The notes below the pieces were generated by a model. That model did no database searches. It was not told the DNA's origin and was given only the letters and a program-made list of their open reading frames with translations. A DNA stretch of 64,000 nucleotides, from NCBI GenBank assembly GCA_018894105.1, contig CM032126.1, forward strand, positions 26,014,391 through 26,078,390. The letters are read 5' to 3'. The translations under genes were made by a program, and so were the position numbers. This DNA is from Jacaranda mimosifolia (Eukaryota > Streptophyta > Magnoliopsida > Lamiales > Bignoniaceae). This document shows, one piece after another, positions 22,178 through 33,790 of this stretch; positions within the stretch are counted from its first letter, which is position 1; each line of letters starts with the position of its first letter.

Positions 22178-22960
22178 ATGGCTTCTTCATTTGCAAGTGG
22201 TTTTGGTGCTGGTTCATTGTTGTCCTCAAAAATGGGCCTTTCTGGCTTGCCAAAAAGGTTTGGGGGCCAGTTTTTCAAACATTGGCAACAGTGAATGAAA
22301 ATTTAGTTCACAATCAAAGGTTTTCTTTCAGTGATTCAGGTGACTAGACCTGAACCAACTGATACTGACCCCAAAATAGCTGAAATAGCCGAGTGGACTG
22401 AGAAAGATTAATTAGGTCGAGGGACAATTTTTTCGTCACTATCAAATGTTCTCTTTGATGTATACTGCTTAGACTCGTACATCGCCAAATCGATGTGGGA
22501 TGAGTTAGACCAGAAATATAATACTGAAGAGCAAAAGCTCGAGAAGTATTTTGTTTTCAAGTTCATAAAGTATCAGATGGTTGAGGGAAAGTCTGTAACT
22601 GAACCGACACATGAATTGATCAATCTTGAGCATGCTCTTGCTTATGCTGCAATGAAAATTCCTGAGAAATTTCTAGTCATGTCCATAAGCATTGAGGAAA
22701 AACACCGAAATCAAACTCATGAAGTTTTGGTTGAGCACCTACCCAAGGCAAATGTGGTTACTGAAGGGAAGAAAAAGTTCAACAGAATGAACCAAATGAA
22801 CTCAAACTCTAAAACCATAAATAAAAGCAAAACCAAGACCAACAAGAAACCAAAAGCAAACAAACCATGCTGGAATTGTGGATAGGTAGGCCATTAAGCT
22901 AAGGAGTGCCCCTCCAAGAAAGCTAAGGCAAAACCTGAGTCTGCTGGGCCAACTCTGGTC
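22178..22960 (+). pseudogene. Copia-2 gag, broken
   Basis: It starts with ATG at 22178 (MASSFASGFGAGSLLS), loses frame and has stops by 22300. It resumes as an open frame at 22493-22885 with MWDELDQKYNTEEQKLEKYF and FKFIKYQMVEGKSVTE, the central helices of Copia gag, then a Lys/Asn-rich tail and the zinc knuckle CWNCG*VGH*AKEC. The knuckle keeps its C-C-H-C residues but has two stops at positions where Gln is expected. Confidence 0.88.
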
Positions 22961-22969
22961 AACATCGTT

Positions 22970-23308
22970 ATGGGAGAACCTAGTGAAGCTAGTGTTTCAC
23001 AAATGCATATTGGTGGGTATGTTTCTCTGAAACCTGAACTTCTTTCCATTTATGAACCTTTCAATTGGTTAATTGATACTGGGGCAAATGTGCACGTTTG
23101 TGCTGATAAGTTGTTATTTGTGTCTTACCAGCCAATTGATGGAAAATCCGCAACGATGGGGAACTCAAGTGCCGCCAAAGTGCTTGGGATAGGACGTATG
23201 GATCTAAAGTTTCCTTCGGGGTGCATACTATCTCTGCTAAGGGTGCACCATGTTCCAATGATTCATAAGAATATAATAAGTGGTTCTGTAATAGTTAGGG
23301 AAGGTTAA
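22970..23308 (+). pseudogene. Copia-2 aspartic protease
   Basis: An open stretch of 112 codons contains the active site WLIDTGANVHVCAD (Asp codon at 23075) and the downstream VLGIGRMDLKFPSG and VHHVPMIHKNIISG blocks typical of Copia proteases. The catalytic motif is intact. A stop after VREG cuts it from the integrase. It would process the polyprotein. Confidence 0.9.
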
Positions 23309-23341
23309 GAACTTACTTTTAAGTTCGATAAAGTTGTAATC

Positions 23342-24388
23342 TTGCATTATGGTTCTTTTGTTGGAAAGGGTTATTTGTCTGATGGATTATTCAAAGTACG
23401 AGTTGAAAATGTTAGTTCAAACATAAGTAATATTAAGTATTCTGATCTTTCTTTTTTGAATACTGTTGAATGTTCCACTATTTGGCATAGTCGTTTAGGC
23501 CATTTAAATTTTGGTTCTGTTAAACGCATGATCAACTTAAATTTGATACCTAAACATGATATTGAAAGTAGTCACAAATGTCAAGTATGTGTTGAAACTA
23601 AACAAGTAAGAAACTCTGACCAATCGGTTGAAAGGAATTCTGAAATACTTGAGCTTGTGCACATAGATATTTGTAAGTTCAATGGAATCTTAACAAAAGA
23701 TCATAAAAGATACTTCATTACCTGTATAGATGATTGCAGTAGATATTATTATGTTTATCTGTTAAAACATAGAGATAAAGCACTTGAAAAGTTTATCATT
23801 TTTAAAAACGAAGCTGAAAATCAAACTGGTAAGAAACTTAAAAGGTTAAGATCGGATAGAGGATGAGAGTATGACTCTAAACCCTTCGATAAATATTGCC
23901 AAAACTTTGGTATTATTCATAAAGAGACTCATTCATACTCTTTCTCATCTAATGGGATAGCAGAACGAAAGAATAGAACTTTTAAAGATGTGATCAATAG
24001 TTTACTTTTGAATTCTAGATTGCCTAAATATATGTGGGGAGAGGCTTTGAATACGGCATGTCATATTCTAAACAGAGTCCCTCTCAAACATAAAGAAAGC
24101 ACTCCGTTTGAATTCTGGAAAAGTAGAAAACCTAGCTTAAAGTATGTTTGAGTGAGGAGTTGTCTTGCAAAAGTTCTAGTCCTAGAACACAAGAGGAAAA
24201 AGCTTAGTCCTAAAACTATTTATGCGGTCTTCTTGGGCTATGTGGAAACAAGCTATGCATTGAGATTTTTGATAATTAAATCCAAAATCCCAAGTATAGA
24301 GGTTAACACAATAGTGGAATTTCGTGATGCCATGTTTTTTGAAGACGTGTTTCTAATGAAAATTGGAATACCCATGATGTTTCTTTAG
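23342..24388 (+). pseudogene. Copia-2 integrase, broken
   Basis: The zinc-binding part (IWHSRLGHLNFGSVKRM and SHKCQVCVETK) keeps the H-H-C-C residues, and the core starts at LVHIDICKFNGI with the first aspartate. CIDDCSRYYYVYLLK and RLRSDRG follow; the latter has a stop directly after it where Gly is expected. The core continues to about 24150 with SNGIAERKNRTFKD carrying the catalytic Glu. A further stop where Trp is expected (SLKYV*V) precedes the C-terminal part FLGYVETSYALRF. The second catalytic Asp (in SDRG) is present. Confidence 0.92.
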
Positions 24389-24432
24389 ATCCAGCTCTTA
24401 CATCGACGTCTATTCTTGATTGTATAGAAAAG

Positions 24433-25365
24433 ATGTCTAACGTGGGGGTTAATCCAAGTAGTTCTAGTTCAGCATCCATTGGAGCTGAAGAACCAGATGA
24501 ACCTAGACGGAGTAAGAGAGCTAAGGTCATCAAGGATTTTGGAAATGATCTTATCAATTACAATATTGAGGATGATCATAGACCTTCAAGGATGTTATGG
24601 CCTCACCTAAAGCTAAGCATTGGAAGGTAGCTATCAAAAGTGAGATAGATTCCATTATCTCTAATGGAACATGGGAATTAGTCATTCTACCTCCAGGGTG
24701 TACTACGATTGGATGCAAATGGATTTTTAAAAGAAACTTAAATCTGATGGAACCATTAATAAGTTTAAGGCCAGATTAGTTGCCAAAGGCTTTAGACAAA
24801 AAGAGGGAATAGACTTCTTTGATACCTATTCCTCGGTTGCTCGATTGACTACAGTATGGGTGCTTATTGCATTGGCTTTCGTATATGGTTTCCCGATTCA
24901 CCAGATGGATGTGAAAATAGCCTTTATGTATGGTGATCTCGAGGAAGAGATTTATATGGATCAGCCTGAAGGATTTGTAGCTCTGGTAATGAGTAAAAGG
25001 TCTGTAAGCTTGTTAAATCCCTTTATAGATTGAAACAAGCGCCTAAGCAGTGGCATGAGAAATTTGATAAAACTATTTTATCATTTGGTTTCAACATAAA
25101 TGATAATGATAAGTGCATTTACTGTAAGGTTAAATGTGATGATTGTATTATACTATGCGTATATGTGGATGACATTTTATTAATCGGTTCTACCATTGAG
25201 ATTATCAATGAAACAAAGTCAAACTTGAAAAGGAAGTTTGAAATGAAAGGTATGGGTGAAGCTAATGTGATTCTTGGACTCAAGTTGATTCGGTCAAATG
25301 AGGGTATAGCTATTTCTCAATCTCACTATGTTGAGAAGATAATTGAGAAATTTGGCTATAAGTAA
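24433..25365 (+). pseudogene. Copia-2 reverse transcriptase, broken
   Basis: A linker ending RRSKRAKVIKDFG leads into KHWKVAIKSEIDSIISNGTW and GCKWIFKRN. After a frame change comes LVAKGFRQKEGIDFFDTYS and QMDVKIAFMYGDLEEEIYM, QPEGF. Another frame change near 24990-25030 precedes QAPKQWHEKFD and the catalytic box CVYVDDILLIG (YVDD at 25162-25173). The catalytic residues are intact; at least two frameshifts and several stops are not. Confidence 0.93.
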
Positions 25366-26110
25366 TGTAGAATCGCTAAGACACCATAATCCTTCTGTGG
25401 CTCTTTTCAAGGATGAAAGTGGTATTCATGTATCTCAATTGAGGTATTCTCAGATTATTAGGATCTTGCAATATCTTGCAAATGGCTTGAGACCGGATAT
25501 CTCATTCGTAGTTTCAAAGCTGGCAAGGTATACAAGTTGTCCTAATAGAACCTATTTGGAGGCTTTGGATAGGGTACTTTGGTATCTTAAGGGCACAACA
25601 TCACTTACTATGTATTATGGCAGATTCCCTGCAGTACTTGAGGGTATAGTGATGCTAGCTAGATAGCCAAAAACTCCAGTAGTAATGGGTGTACAGGGTA
25701 TGTATTTACCTTGGGTAGAGGCGTTGTCTCCTGGAAGTCTACTAAACAGACTTTGATAACTTGGTCTACATTTGAGGCAAAGTTATGTGCTTTGGACACA
25801 ACTGGAATAGAAGATGAGTGGCTACATGGGCTGATGGTCCAATTACCCATGGTTAGTAAGCCTTTGTCTGCAATTGCAGTACATTGTGATAGTCAAACCA
25901 CAATTGCAAAGATCGAAAGTTCAAAGTATAATCAAAAGACCAAGAGACACATCTAAGTTAGACTAAAGTCTATAAGGGAGCTTGTGTCTGATAGGATTGT
26001 GGCCATTGATTTTGTTGGATTCAAAGACAACATGACCGATCCTTTGACCAAAAGACTTGAGTTGTCCTTATTCCAAAAATTCAAGCTGGGAATAGGACTG
26101 AAAACCCATT
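25343..26110 (+). pseudogene. Copia-2 RNase H, broken
   Basis: A connection segment (LRYSQIIRILQYLANGLRPD, SKLARYTSCPN, LDRVLWYLKGT) leads into RNase H: WKSTKQTLITWSTFEAKL, then HCDSQTTIAK and the end DPLTKRLELSLF. Frame breaks occur near 25365 and 25666, and a stop near 25954. The order and spacing are those of Copia RNase H. Confidence 0.9.
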
Positions 26111-26660
26111 AGTGATGCACTTGCAGTAGTAACCTAACCTACCAAGTAGAGATCCCACAAGGAAAGTTCAATGTGGTATAAACAAGTTGTTGAGTGTGTC
26201 AAAGTGCACCTAAACTTGACTAATACCTTAGTATTAGAGTTTGTCCCCTGGCATACCTGAAAGGTGTTGTTAACTACAAGTAAGAGTGCTAACTCTGAAT
26301 GGGGTCAAGTCATATTGACAAGATGCAAGCAGTACATCCCTGGAGATGCCCAATTAAGTGAATGTAGTTGTTTGGCCGCGACTAAAGAAAAAGGGTTATT
26401 CCTTGAAAACATTCATGAAACAGGATCGGGACACATGGCCGTAACGTGTCAAACCTAAAGATCACTACATAGCCATGTAGTTTGTTATTACCAATAGACG
26501 CCAACACATCCAAGGGCCAAATTCAAGGCTTAGATCTATTTGTCCCTGTGGTGGCATAAGTTGGATAACTTAGGTAGTGGTTCAAAGTGGAAGGTACCAT
26601 TACTAAAAGCAAGTTACGATAATATTGATAGTCCAACACTATGGATTTGTGGGGGATTTT
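26111..26660 (+). other. Copia-2 3' untranslated region and polypurine tract
   Basis: About 550 bases between the end of pol and the 3' LTR with no coding signal apart from one chance frame (26264-26458). The last bases before the LTR, GGATTTGTGGGGGATTTT, are the polypurine tract. A long 3' leader to the LTR is common in some Copia groups. Confidence 0.75.
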
Positions 26661-27569
26661 TGTAATTAGCACCCATTTTATTGATATTTGAGGACAATTA
26701 AATGTTAAAGAGATGTTTTATTTCTTTGGATTAGTGCAATTACTGGCTGAAATCCATAGATGTTTCAAGCGCGAAAAATGGGTATTACAAACATAAATTC
26801 CATAAGGTGGATTTGTCCCACATTGGTATTGAGAATAAAGATGTGGGACTTGTGGGAGTATAAAATAGTTTTGGTTAGTCCTTTATCCCACATTGATAAT
26901 TGAACAAAGAGTTGAAAACCTTGGTAGTATAAACCATGTTATCCCACATTGGAAACAAAGGAAAAGGATGGCAAACTATACCAATATATAATACTAACCT
27001 ATTATTTATCCCACACAGGAATTCTTAAGAAAGTGTTCCCCCCTTATCACTTATAAATTAGTCTGCTGAGTGAAGACTAAAGGAAAAACAATATATTCTC
27101 TTTTATCCCTCTCATATCTTTCTATAATAGTGTTGTTTATCATTTTTTTGGCAACTTAGTGGTGATCGAGGTGAAGCTTTTTGGAGTGCACCAAAAGGCT
27201 TCTGAGACTGTTTTATCCTAGAGGAAATTTCACTGCACCCTTTGCACTAGTAGGGGCAATAATTTCTTTAAGGCAAATTAGATTCTGGTGATTTAGTATG
27301 AGTTCTATTACGACACAGAACTTTGAGATAAGTTGTTAGTTTATATATACTGATATTTGTATTTTTGTTTTTATATTCCAAACTGGTATGTTTGCTTTAG
27401 TTTATGTTTATGTTAAACTAATTGCAACTGGATAATTTTGGAATATCTATATTACTGTTTGCCATATTTTGAAATATTTATAATACTATTTTTACAAACA
27501 CTGCCCTGTGATTATAAACTGTTTTATAATTACTTTGTAAACTGCTGTTTATAATCTGTACTTCCAACA
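26661..27569 (+). repeat. 3' LTR of Copia-2
   Basis: Copy of 21222-22127 with the same ends, motif array and TATA-like box (near 27049). Short indels distinguish the copies, for example an extra segment near 27246-27260 (ACTAGTAGGGGCAAT). Confidence 0.93.
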
Positions 27570-29093
27570 TTATATACATGTGTGGATAAATTTGTAGCAA
27601 TGTCCTTGCTATTGCATATTAAATCATGTTTTACAACACAAAATTATACATACATATACATAGGAGAAAATTGTAGATCCATTTAGTTTTATATATTGAC
27701 CAATAAACTTCTTTATTTTTATAGGTATAATAATAAATAATTTAAGATTTAAAATTTTATAAATATTAAATTTATTGAAACACTAATATGATCGTTGCTC
27801 AAATGTGCTAACCCTTTCATGATTTTGCATAAGATTAAGGGTTTTGATTATAACAATATTTGATACAGGATTCTGCTGGAACTTGTCCTCTGCTATTTGG
27901 TATTTATCTTTCCTTATTCATCAAGATATGGATTATTGACATCATGCCTTTATATTTGGTTTAGTACATCAAATCTCTTATTCATGGCACAATTATCATG
28001 TTGCTGAATCTTATATTTAAGCATGTGCACATCATGACTAGATTCTATATGCTTAATATATGAAATGATTTATCAGTGACTTCTTTTCTTTTTCTATTAT
28101 CTTCTTGCCCTTAATTATAACCTTTTAATAATTTAAGACAAGAGCATTTGTCTACATAAGCATATTAAACTATCTTTAAATTAAATAATTCGCAAAGAAT
28201 TTGCTTTCCATAAATAACTTGAATCTGACTTTCCTTATTCAAGAAGATCATCTGAAATGATTCCCATATCTTTTATACTCGAAAAGTTTGTCTTACTTGG
28301 CTCTAAATCTTGCATCCCTTGTTGAATATATTTTTGTAATTTAGATGCCTTATTTTGTTTAGCTTCATAACTATCTAAAACTATTCCTCCTAAGAATTTG
28401 CTAAAACATGCCCTTAAATAGCTAGAATTATTCTTTCCTTATTGAAAGAGATCATCTAGATCTAATTGTGATACTCATGTCTTTCATAGATTGGAAATTG
28501 AATTATAATAGTGTATTCATATCATAGAAGCGTGGAATCTTATTTATGCTAGCAGACATTTTCAATATAATCATCTTTTCTTATTTACATTAGCAAGTAC
28601 CTTCTATTTTGGTTCTCATAGCCGTTTGAAATGATCCTATAAATAAAATGAACAATAGCATTCCAATCAATCTTGCGAAGTGGGAGAAAATCATTATTAA
28701 GTATTCTTAGGAGATGTGATACTCTCTTGCATGTTACGAGCTTAATTGTTCTAATTTCTTGCTTTATACTGTAATTTCATGGGACCTCATGACGAAAAAC
28801 GCCAAGAGGTACTAGCCTTTGACAGATCTTGGAGAGATAAGGATAGAAACATGTTTGTATCTCATATGACATAGTGGTGAAGAGACAAGAATCATACATA
28901 CTTTCAAGGGACCCATTGAAGAGAATAAATCGGACGCTTGGTTGCTCCAAGGATCTCTAGTTGAACAATGTTAGATGGACAAAGTGACTTAGCAATTTTA
29001 CAATAGATCTGGATTTAGCAAGTATTAATTAGGTTAGAATATGATTTTACTTTCTTTTTTGACCTAAGTAGGATATTATTCTATCTCTAAGAG
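27570..29093. other. Spacer with faint internal repeats, no gene recognised
   Basis: AT-rich. Two stretches near 28180-28270 and 28385-28485 share ordered words (AGAATTTGCT, TTTCCTTATTCAAGAAGATC/TTTCCTTATTGAAAGAGATC, CATCT), so an old duplication of about 205 bp is possible. The stretch 28780-29040 has open-looking words (FDRSWRDKDRNMFVSHM) but no family is recognised. Confidence 0.4.
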
Positions 29094-29349
29094 TGTCGGG
29101 AAGAGGAATATGAGAGAAGATGATTCTTAACACATTTGATTGAAAATGCAAAGTACAAGGGGTATATAAAGGTATAGATGAGATCTTTGAACTCTATCTA
29201 AATTACTACCCTATTTATGTATAATAATTCTAGGTACAAGAACAATCTTACCTAGTAATTCTAAAGACATGTATCTAATCATGTTTTTGCACCACTTATG
29301 AGGTAATTCAACAGACACATGCTTTTAGATTTAAACTCTTCAAATTACT
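29094..29349 (-). repeat. 3' LTR of Copia-3
   Basis: Begins TGTCGGG on the plus strand and aligns through AATGCAAAGTACAAG, AAATTACTACCCTAT, CAATCTTACC and ACACATGC with 32588-32843. The last bases have mutated from the expected CA. Confidence 0.82.
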
Positions 29350-29399
29350 CTCCCCTTAGATTTGAAATTTTCCTTCTCACACCAAGTCTTGACCTTAAT

Positions 29400-30560
29400 C
29401 TTTAAAAATCTTCAGAACTTGAGAGGCTTTATAAAAATATTTGTAATTTGATCTTAAGGTTTGCATGAGTCCCACCTCCTTTCTTTTAATACTTTCTCTA
29501 ATAAAATGATACCTTGTGTTTATATACTTGCTTCAATCATAATATACCAAGTTCTTCACAAGTGCTTGTGCATAAGTAATCAATATGAATTTTTGTAGCT
29601 TCCACTTATGGCAAGTTAAGCTCATTCAACAATCATCTTAATCAAATAGCATGACAAGTACAAGAAGGTGCTGCCACATATTAGATTCACAAGTTGAAAG
29701 AACCAAAATGGATTGTTCCTTTAAACTCCACAACATGGCATTATCCCTAAAGGAAAATACAAAACCAATAGCATTTTTTCTATCATATCTCTAATAAAAT
29801 CACTATTATGAAATCCATAACCTTGAAATCACTTGAAGAAGAATAAAATAGCCCAAACTCAATTATACCACTTAAGTAATGAAGAATTCTTTTGGCAACT
29901 TTCATGTAAGTGGAGTTTGGGGCTTCTATGAAACAACTTGCTACTCCAACTACAAAGAGAATATCGGGCTTTGTGCAAGTTAAGTATCTCAAGCTTCTCG
30001 CAAGACTTCTGAATATTATTGGATTGACCTTTTCTCAATCATCAGATTTTGACAACTTTATTCCACTTTCCATTGGATTATGCACGAGATTACAATGAAG
30101 CATATTAAATTTCTTCAATAGCTCACTTGCATAGCTTTCTTGGGAGATGAAAATGCCTTTATCCATTTGCTTAACTTCTAAGCCCAAATAAAATGAAATG
30201 AGCCCCAAGTCGGTTATCTCAAATTAAAGTAACTTAGTTTCTTAAAGCTTCAAACAAAGTTAGACTATTACTAACAAAAATATGATCATCCACATAAAGA
30301 CAATGAAGCAAAGTGCCCATATAACTATCAATTTAACACAAAATGCATGCTCATGGAGACAATGAACAAAGCCATGTTTTGGATATACTTGCCAATATAG
30401 TTTTTCCATGCCCTTGGCACTTGTTTCAATTCATACAACGCTTTATGAACATCAAGATTTTATCTTCATGAACTTTGACTACATATCCCATTGATTGCTT
30501 GGCATAGACCTCCTCTTCAACAAGGCTGACTTTATATTTAGTTGATTGATTTTTCATTTG
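29400..30560 (-). pseudogene. Copia-3 RT and RNase H, broken
   Basis: On the minus strand the catalytic box is CLYVDDHIFVSNSLTLFEA (YVDD at 30285-30296). Downstream come GIFISQESYASELLKKF, then LTCTKPDILFVVGVASCF and KVAKRILHYLSGIIEFGLFY (29992-29783), the connection into RNase H. The RNase H itself is barely readable, ending near KLRSRLGV at about 29390. Stops and frame changes are frequent. Confidence 0.85.
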
Positions 30561-30899
30561 ATTTGATTTGCTAAAGAAGTAAGCAAACAAATTGTTTTGA
30601 TATAGGCAAATAGTGCATAAGCCTAATCATAGTCAACTTCATGCCTTTGCTTGTAGCCTTTAGCGGCAAGCCTTGTTTTGTACTTTTTTACTTCACTTAC
30701 ATTTCTCCTTATCTTGTACACTCATTTGACTCTAATAGCTTCATGACCATTATGAGTTCTTCCCAAGTCACGTTCTCCTTTATTGCTTTGATCTCTCCAT
30801 ATATAGCTATTGCTTTATCAAAGGTTAGGCTTTCTATCTAAGAGTAGATAACAAAGTTCATCATTATCAAGAGCTATCTCTTTAGTTTTTGCATAAGCT

Positions 30900-32280
30900 T
30901 CACTTAGATTTATCATTCTTCTAGCCTGTCACTTGAACTTTGGTAATGAACTAGCTAAGCACATGAAGAAGGCAAATTTATTTCTTTTATGGGTTCCACA
31001 GACTCTTGCTCTTATTCATCTCCAGAGTATGGAAGAAATACATCTTTTCTTCTTGGGTCATCCTAATTCCAAGCCATGTCTTCATTAAATTAAACATCTC
31101 GACTTACCATTATTTTGCCATTGCTTGGGTTGTACAAATTATAGTCTTTAAAACTTGAGTCATAGTAAATGAAAACATGTTTCACTTTTTGATCATCGAG
31201 CTTAGTTCATTCTTGTTGTGGAACATGAACATAGGCAATGCTTCTAAAAATTCTCAAGTGCTTAACTCTTGGCTTTCTTCTACTCTATATGTTGAGAAGC
31301 TTGATCTTCTACATTCTTTATTGGAGAGTGGTTCTACAAATAAATTGCATAAGAAATAGCTTTGACCCAAGATTCCTTAGGCGTGTTTTTTTCTTTCAAT
31401 ATACATCTAGCCATATAAAGAATGGTTCTATTTTTTTTATCTCAACTACTCTATTTTTTAGTGGTGATCTAGGTACCATTAAAGGATAATGAATTCTATC
31501 AAATTGATGAAAATCATTAAATTCCTCAAATTGAGTTCAACTCCTTTGTCGGTCTTCAAAGACTTTATCTCACAACTATTCTCATTTTCCTTAATAACTT
31601 TAAAATTCTTAAATTCAATAGAAGCTCTTATTTTTGTTGCAAGAAACAAACTCAGTTTTTTTACTATCACCATCAACAAAGAGCAAGAAATATTTACTTT
31701 TACCAAGTGAAGGTGGGCTGATGAGCCCTCAGAATCAACATCGACAAGTTCAAGTGGCTAGTTACACTTGACGTGGCCTCTTTTGGCATGTTTTCCAACA
31801 CGATAAGATTCACACAATTAATTGGAATGGTTGATTGAAGGTTTCTCATACACAATCCTCTTCTCTCCATTTTCTATGAATGCTTCAAAATTTAAATGTC
31901 CAAATCTAATGTGCTAACACCACGATTGATCTTGCACGTTAGCCTTCAAACACTTTGCTTTAATTGTCTTGAGATTCAAAGAAAACAATCTATTTCTTAA
32001 CATATGCACTTTAGCAATTAAAATATCATTTAAGTCTTTGATCTAAAGATGCATATTTTGCATGTAAATATTTGTACCCTTTTTCAAGAAGTTGGCTTAA
32101 GTTCAAAATGTTACTTTTCAATTTTAACACATAGTAAACATCTTTGATTAACTTGAGGGTACTATCTTTAGAAGAAAATAGAATTGTACCTATTCCTCCA
32201 ATTTTAATTGTTGAAGTGTCACCAAAGACCCTTTGCCTCTCATCTTTTCATTGAGTTTTATAAATTTGTCTTTTTGTCCA
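30900..32280 (-). pseudogene. Copia-3 integrase and adjoining parts, heavily decayed
   Basis: This lies between the protease remnant (about 32290) and RT. Scattered minus-strand words fit a Copia integrase: a SLKTDKGVELNLRN-like core at about 31590-31530 where the SDxGxEF block is expected, and AVAERKN-like and C-terminal words at 31480-31050. It is too degraded for residue-level description; the call rests mainly on order between protease and RT. Confidence 0.6.
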
Positions 32281-32284
32281 CACA

Positions 32285-32470
32285 TGTGATTGTTTGCACC
32301 ATTGTCCAAATACCATGAGCTACTATCATTCTTTTCTTGCTCCTTGAGTGCTATCAATGAAGTTGACTCTTGTTCTTTTTCTTGTTATCAACAAGATTGG
32401 CTTCTTATATGACTATACTATGGAATTCCCAAGAGTAATGGGCAAATATGTGATAGCTATAGCACTTAAT
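32285..32470 (-). pseudogene. Copia-3 zinc knuckle and protease remnant
   Basis: The minus strand reads KCYSYHIFAHYSWEF where a gag zinc knuckle (C-x2-C-x4-H-x4-C) is expected; the first Cys and the His are kept, the other cysteines are Tyr or Phe. About 60 bases on, SSWYLDNGANNHMCG is the protease active site, with Asn in place of the usual Thr or Ser after the catalytic Asp. Confidence 0.7.
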
Positions 32471-32572
32471 TTGAGATTTGTCATACCTTTTTTTGTTTTT
32501 TTGTTTTTTTGTTGGTATTAACTACATCCTCTAACTCTTTATCTTCCACAATGAAGTTGCAAACTAAGTGTT

Positions 32573-32584
32573 GCTCTGGTACTA
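32573..32584 (-). other. Primer-binding site of Copia-3
   Basis: Minus strand TAGTACCAGAGC matches TGGTATCAGAGC in 10 of 12 positions, 3 bases inside the LTR edge. Confidence 0.75.
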
Positions 32585-32587
32585 CCG

Positions 32588-32843
32588 TGTTAGGAAAAAG
32601 AATTGGGGAAAAGATTATTCTTAAAACTCACCTGATTAAAAATACAAAGTACAAGTGATAAATAAAGGTGCAAGTGCAGACCTTTGATCTCTAACCAAAT
32701 TACTACCCTATTCATAAATAATAAAGGCATCAACAATCTTACCTATCAATCCAAAAAACATATGAATCTAGTTACATTCTTGAACCACTTACTTGACAAT
32801 TCAAATAACACATGCATTTAGACATAAACTCTTTCAAATTACA
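32588..32843 (-). repeat. 5' LTR of Copia-3
   Basis: Begins TGTTAGG and ends AAATTACA on the plus strand; partner of 29094-29349 with the same length. Confidence 0.82.
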
Positions 32844-33238
32844 CATCTTAATAGAGAGATCTATTATGCATTGATTCAAAGAAACCTTCATCGGATGCTC
32901 ATGTTTCTTTAATCAATTTCTTGAGATGATATTTCATAAATCTAGCCAAGGGCTCTTATCTAGTGCATTCCAATACTACTTTCACCTTTGGTAACCTTCT
33001 TTTACTTGAAAAATGCGCATTTGTTTTGCAATTCAAGTTTTTTATTTTGATGTGCCTTTTATTTTTTACTCCATAGTATAAACATATACTTAAAGCTTCT
33101 CGAAGAAATATATGAATCTTGATGGAGAATTTGCTCATTACTTACAATAGATATATTGATTTTTTTCAACTGGATATAAAAATGTTTAGAAGCTCAAGAA
33201 TATACTTGTGTTTTAGAATTGCATTACAATAGTGGTGA
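32844..33238. other. Spacer, no gene seen
   Basis: AT-rich, with one 60-codon chance frame on the minus strand. No recognisable motif. Confidence 0.5.
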
Positions 33239-33246
33239 CAATATGG

Positions 33247-33782
33247 TAGGGGTGTAAATAAGCTAAGTCGAGGCTGAATCTAGCATGCTCAAGCTCGGCT
33301 AGCCTATTGATTTGTGAGCTCGAGCTTGAACTCAATCTTGGTTGAGCCTAAATAGTTCAACTCATTGAATAGACAAAGGCTCATCATAGGGAAATAGAAG
33401 AGTTCAATTCGTATAAGTTCGGATGAGCTCGAGCTCATTTAGTCTCAAAATAAAATCTATAATTATAAACTATTCAAATAATTTAATTATTGTTTTAAAA
33501 ATAAAAAATAAATTACTATTATTATCACTATTATTGTTATTATTTACTTATTTTTATGGACCTTATTTTATGGATCCAGATTGTAACTACATATATAATA
33601 AAAAAGCTTGTTTAGGCTAGTAAGCTTTTCGAGCCGAATACTATTGAGCTCACCTCAACTCGTTTAACTGACAAGCTAGAGCTTGGGCTCGGCTATGCCT
33701 TGAAAAGATTGAGTTCAATATGAACTTTCATCAAGTCAAACCCAAATCGTTCGAGAATTGTCTCATCCTATTTACACCCCTA
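33247..33782. mobile_element. hAT-like miniature element, GAGCTCGAGC family, copy 2
   Basis: Ends TAGGGGTGTAAATA and TATTTACACCCCTA are inverted repeats. The flanking octamers CAATATGG (33239-33246) and CAATATAG (33783-33790) agree in 7 of 8 positions, which fits the 8-bp duplication of hAT transposons. The arms are rich in AGCTCGAGCTC words. The core contains an ATT/ATC trinucleotide tract (33508-33545). No protein is encoded. Confidence 0.88.
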
Positions 33783-33790
33783 CAATATAG

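Larger units (their letters stand above)
21222..27569 (+). mobile_element. Copia-2: full-length Ty1/Copia element, mutated
   Basis: Two closely similar LTRs of about 0.9 kb (21222-22127, 26661-27569) bracket gag, protease, integrase, RT and RNase H on the plus strand. The LTRs end TGTAATT...CCAACA. The flanks share TTATATA directly before (21214-21220) and after (27570-27576), with an offset that leaves the exact 5-bp duplication unclear. The LTRs differ by scattered substitutions and a few indels, less than those of Copia-1, so this insertion looks younger. Multiple stops and frameshifts make it non-autonomous. Confidence 0.95.
29094..32843 (-). mobile_element. Copia-3: short-LTR Copia element with most of gag deleted
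   Basis: Two 256-bp direct repeats (29094-29349, 32588-32843) bracket a 3.2-kb minus-strand interior. A primer-binding site adjoins the right LTR and a purine-rich AAGGGGAG tract adjoins the left one. Order is zinc knuckle remnant, protease, integrase, RT, RNase H. The knuckle lies only about 120 bases from the primer-binding site, so nearly all of gag is missing. Flanking pentamers (AAGAG and CATCT) do not match, so no target duplication is visible. Decay is heavier than in Copia-2. Confidence 0.82.
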
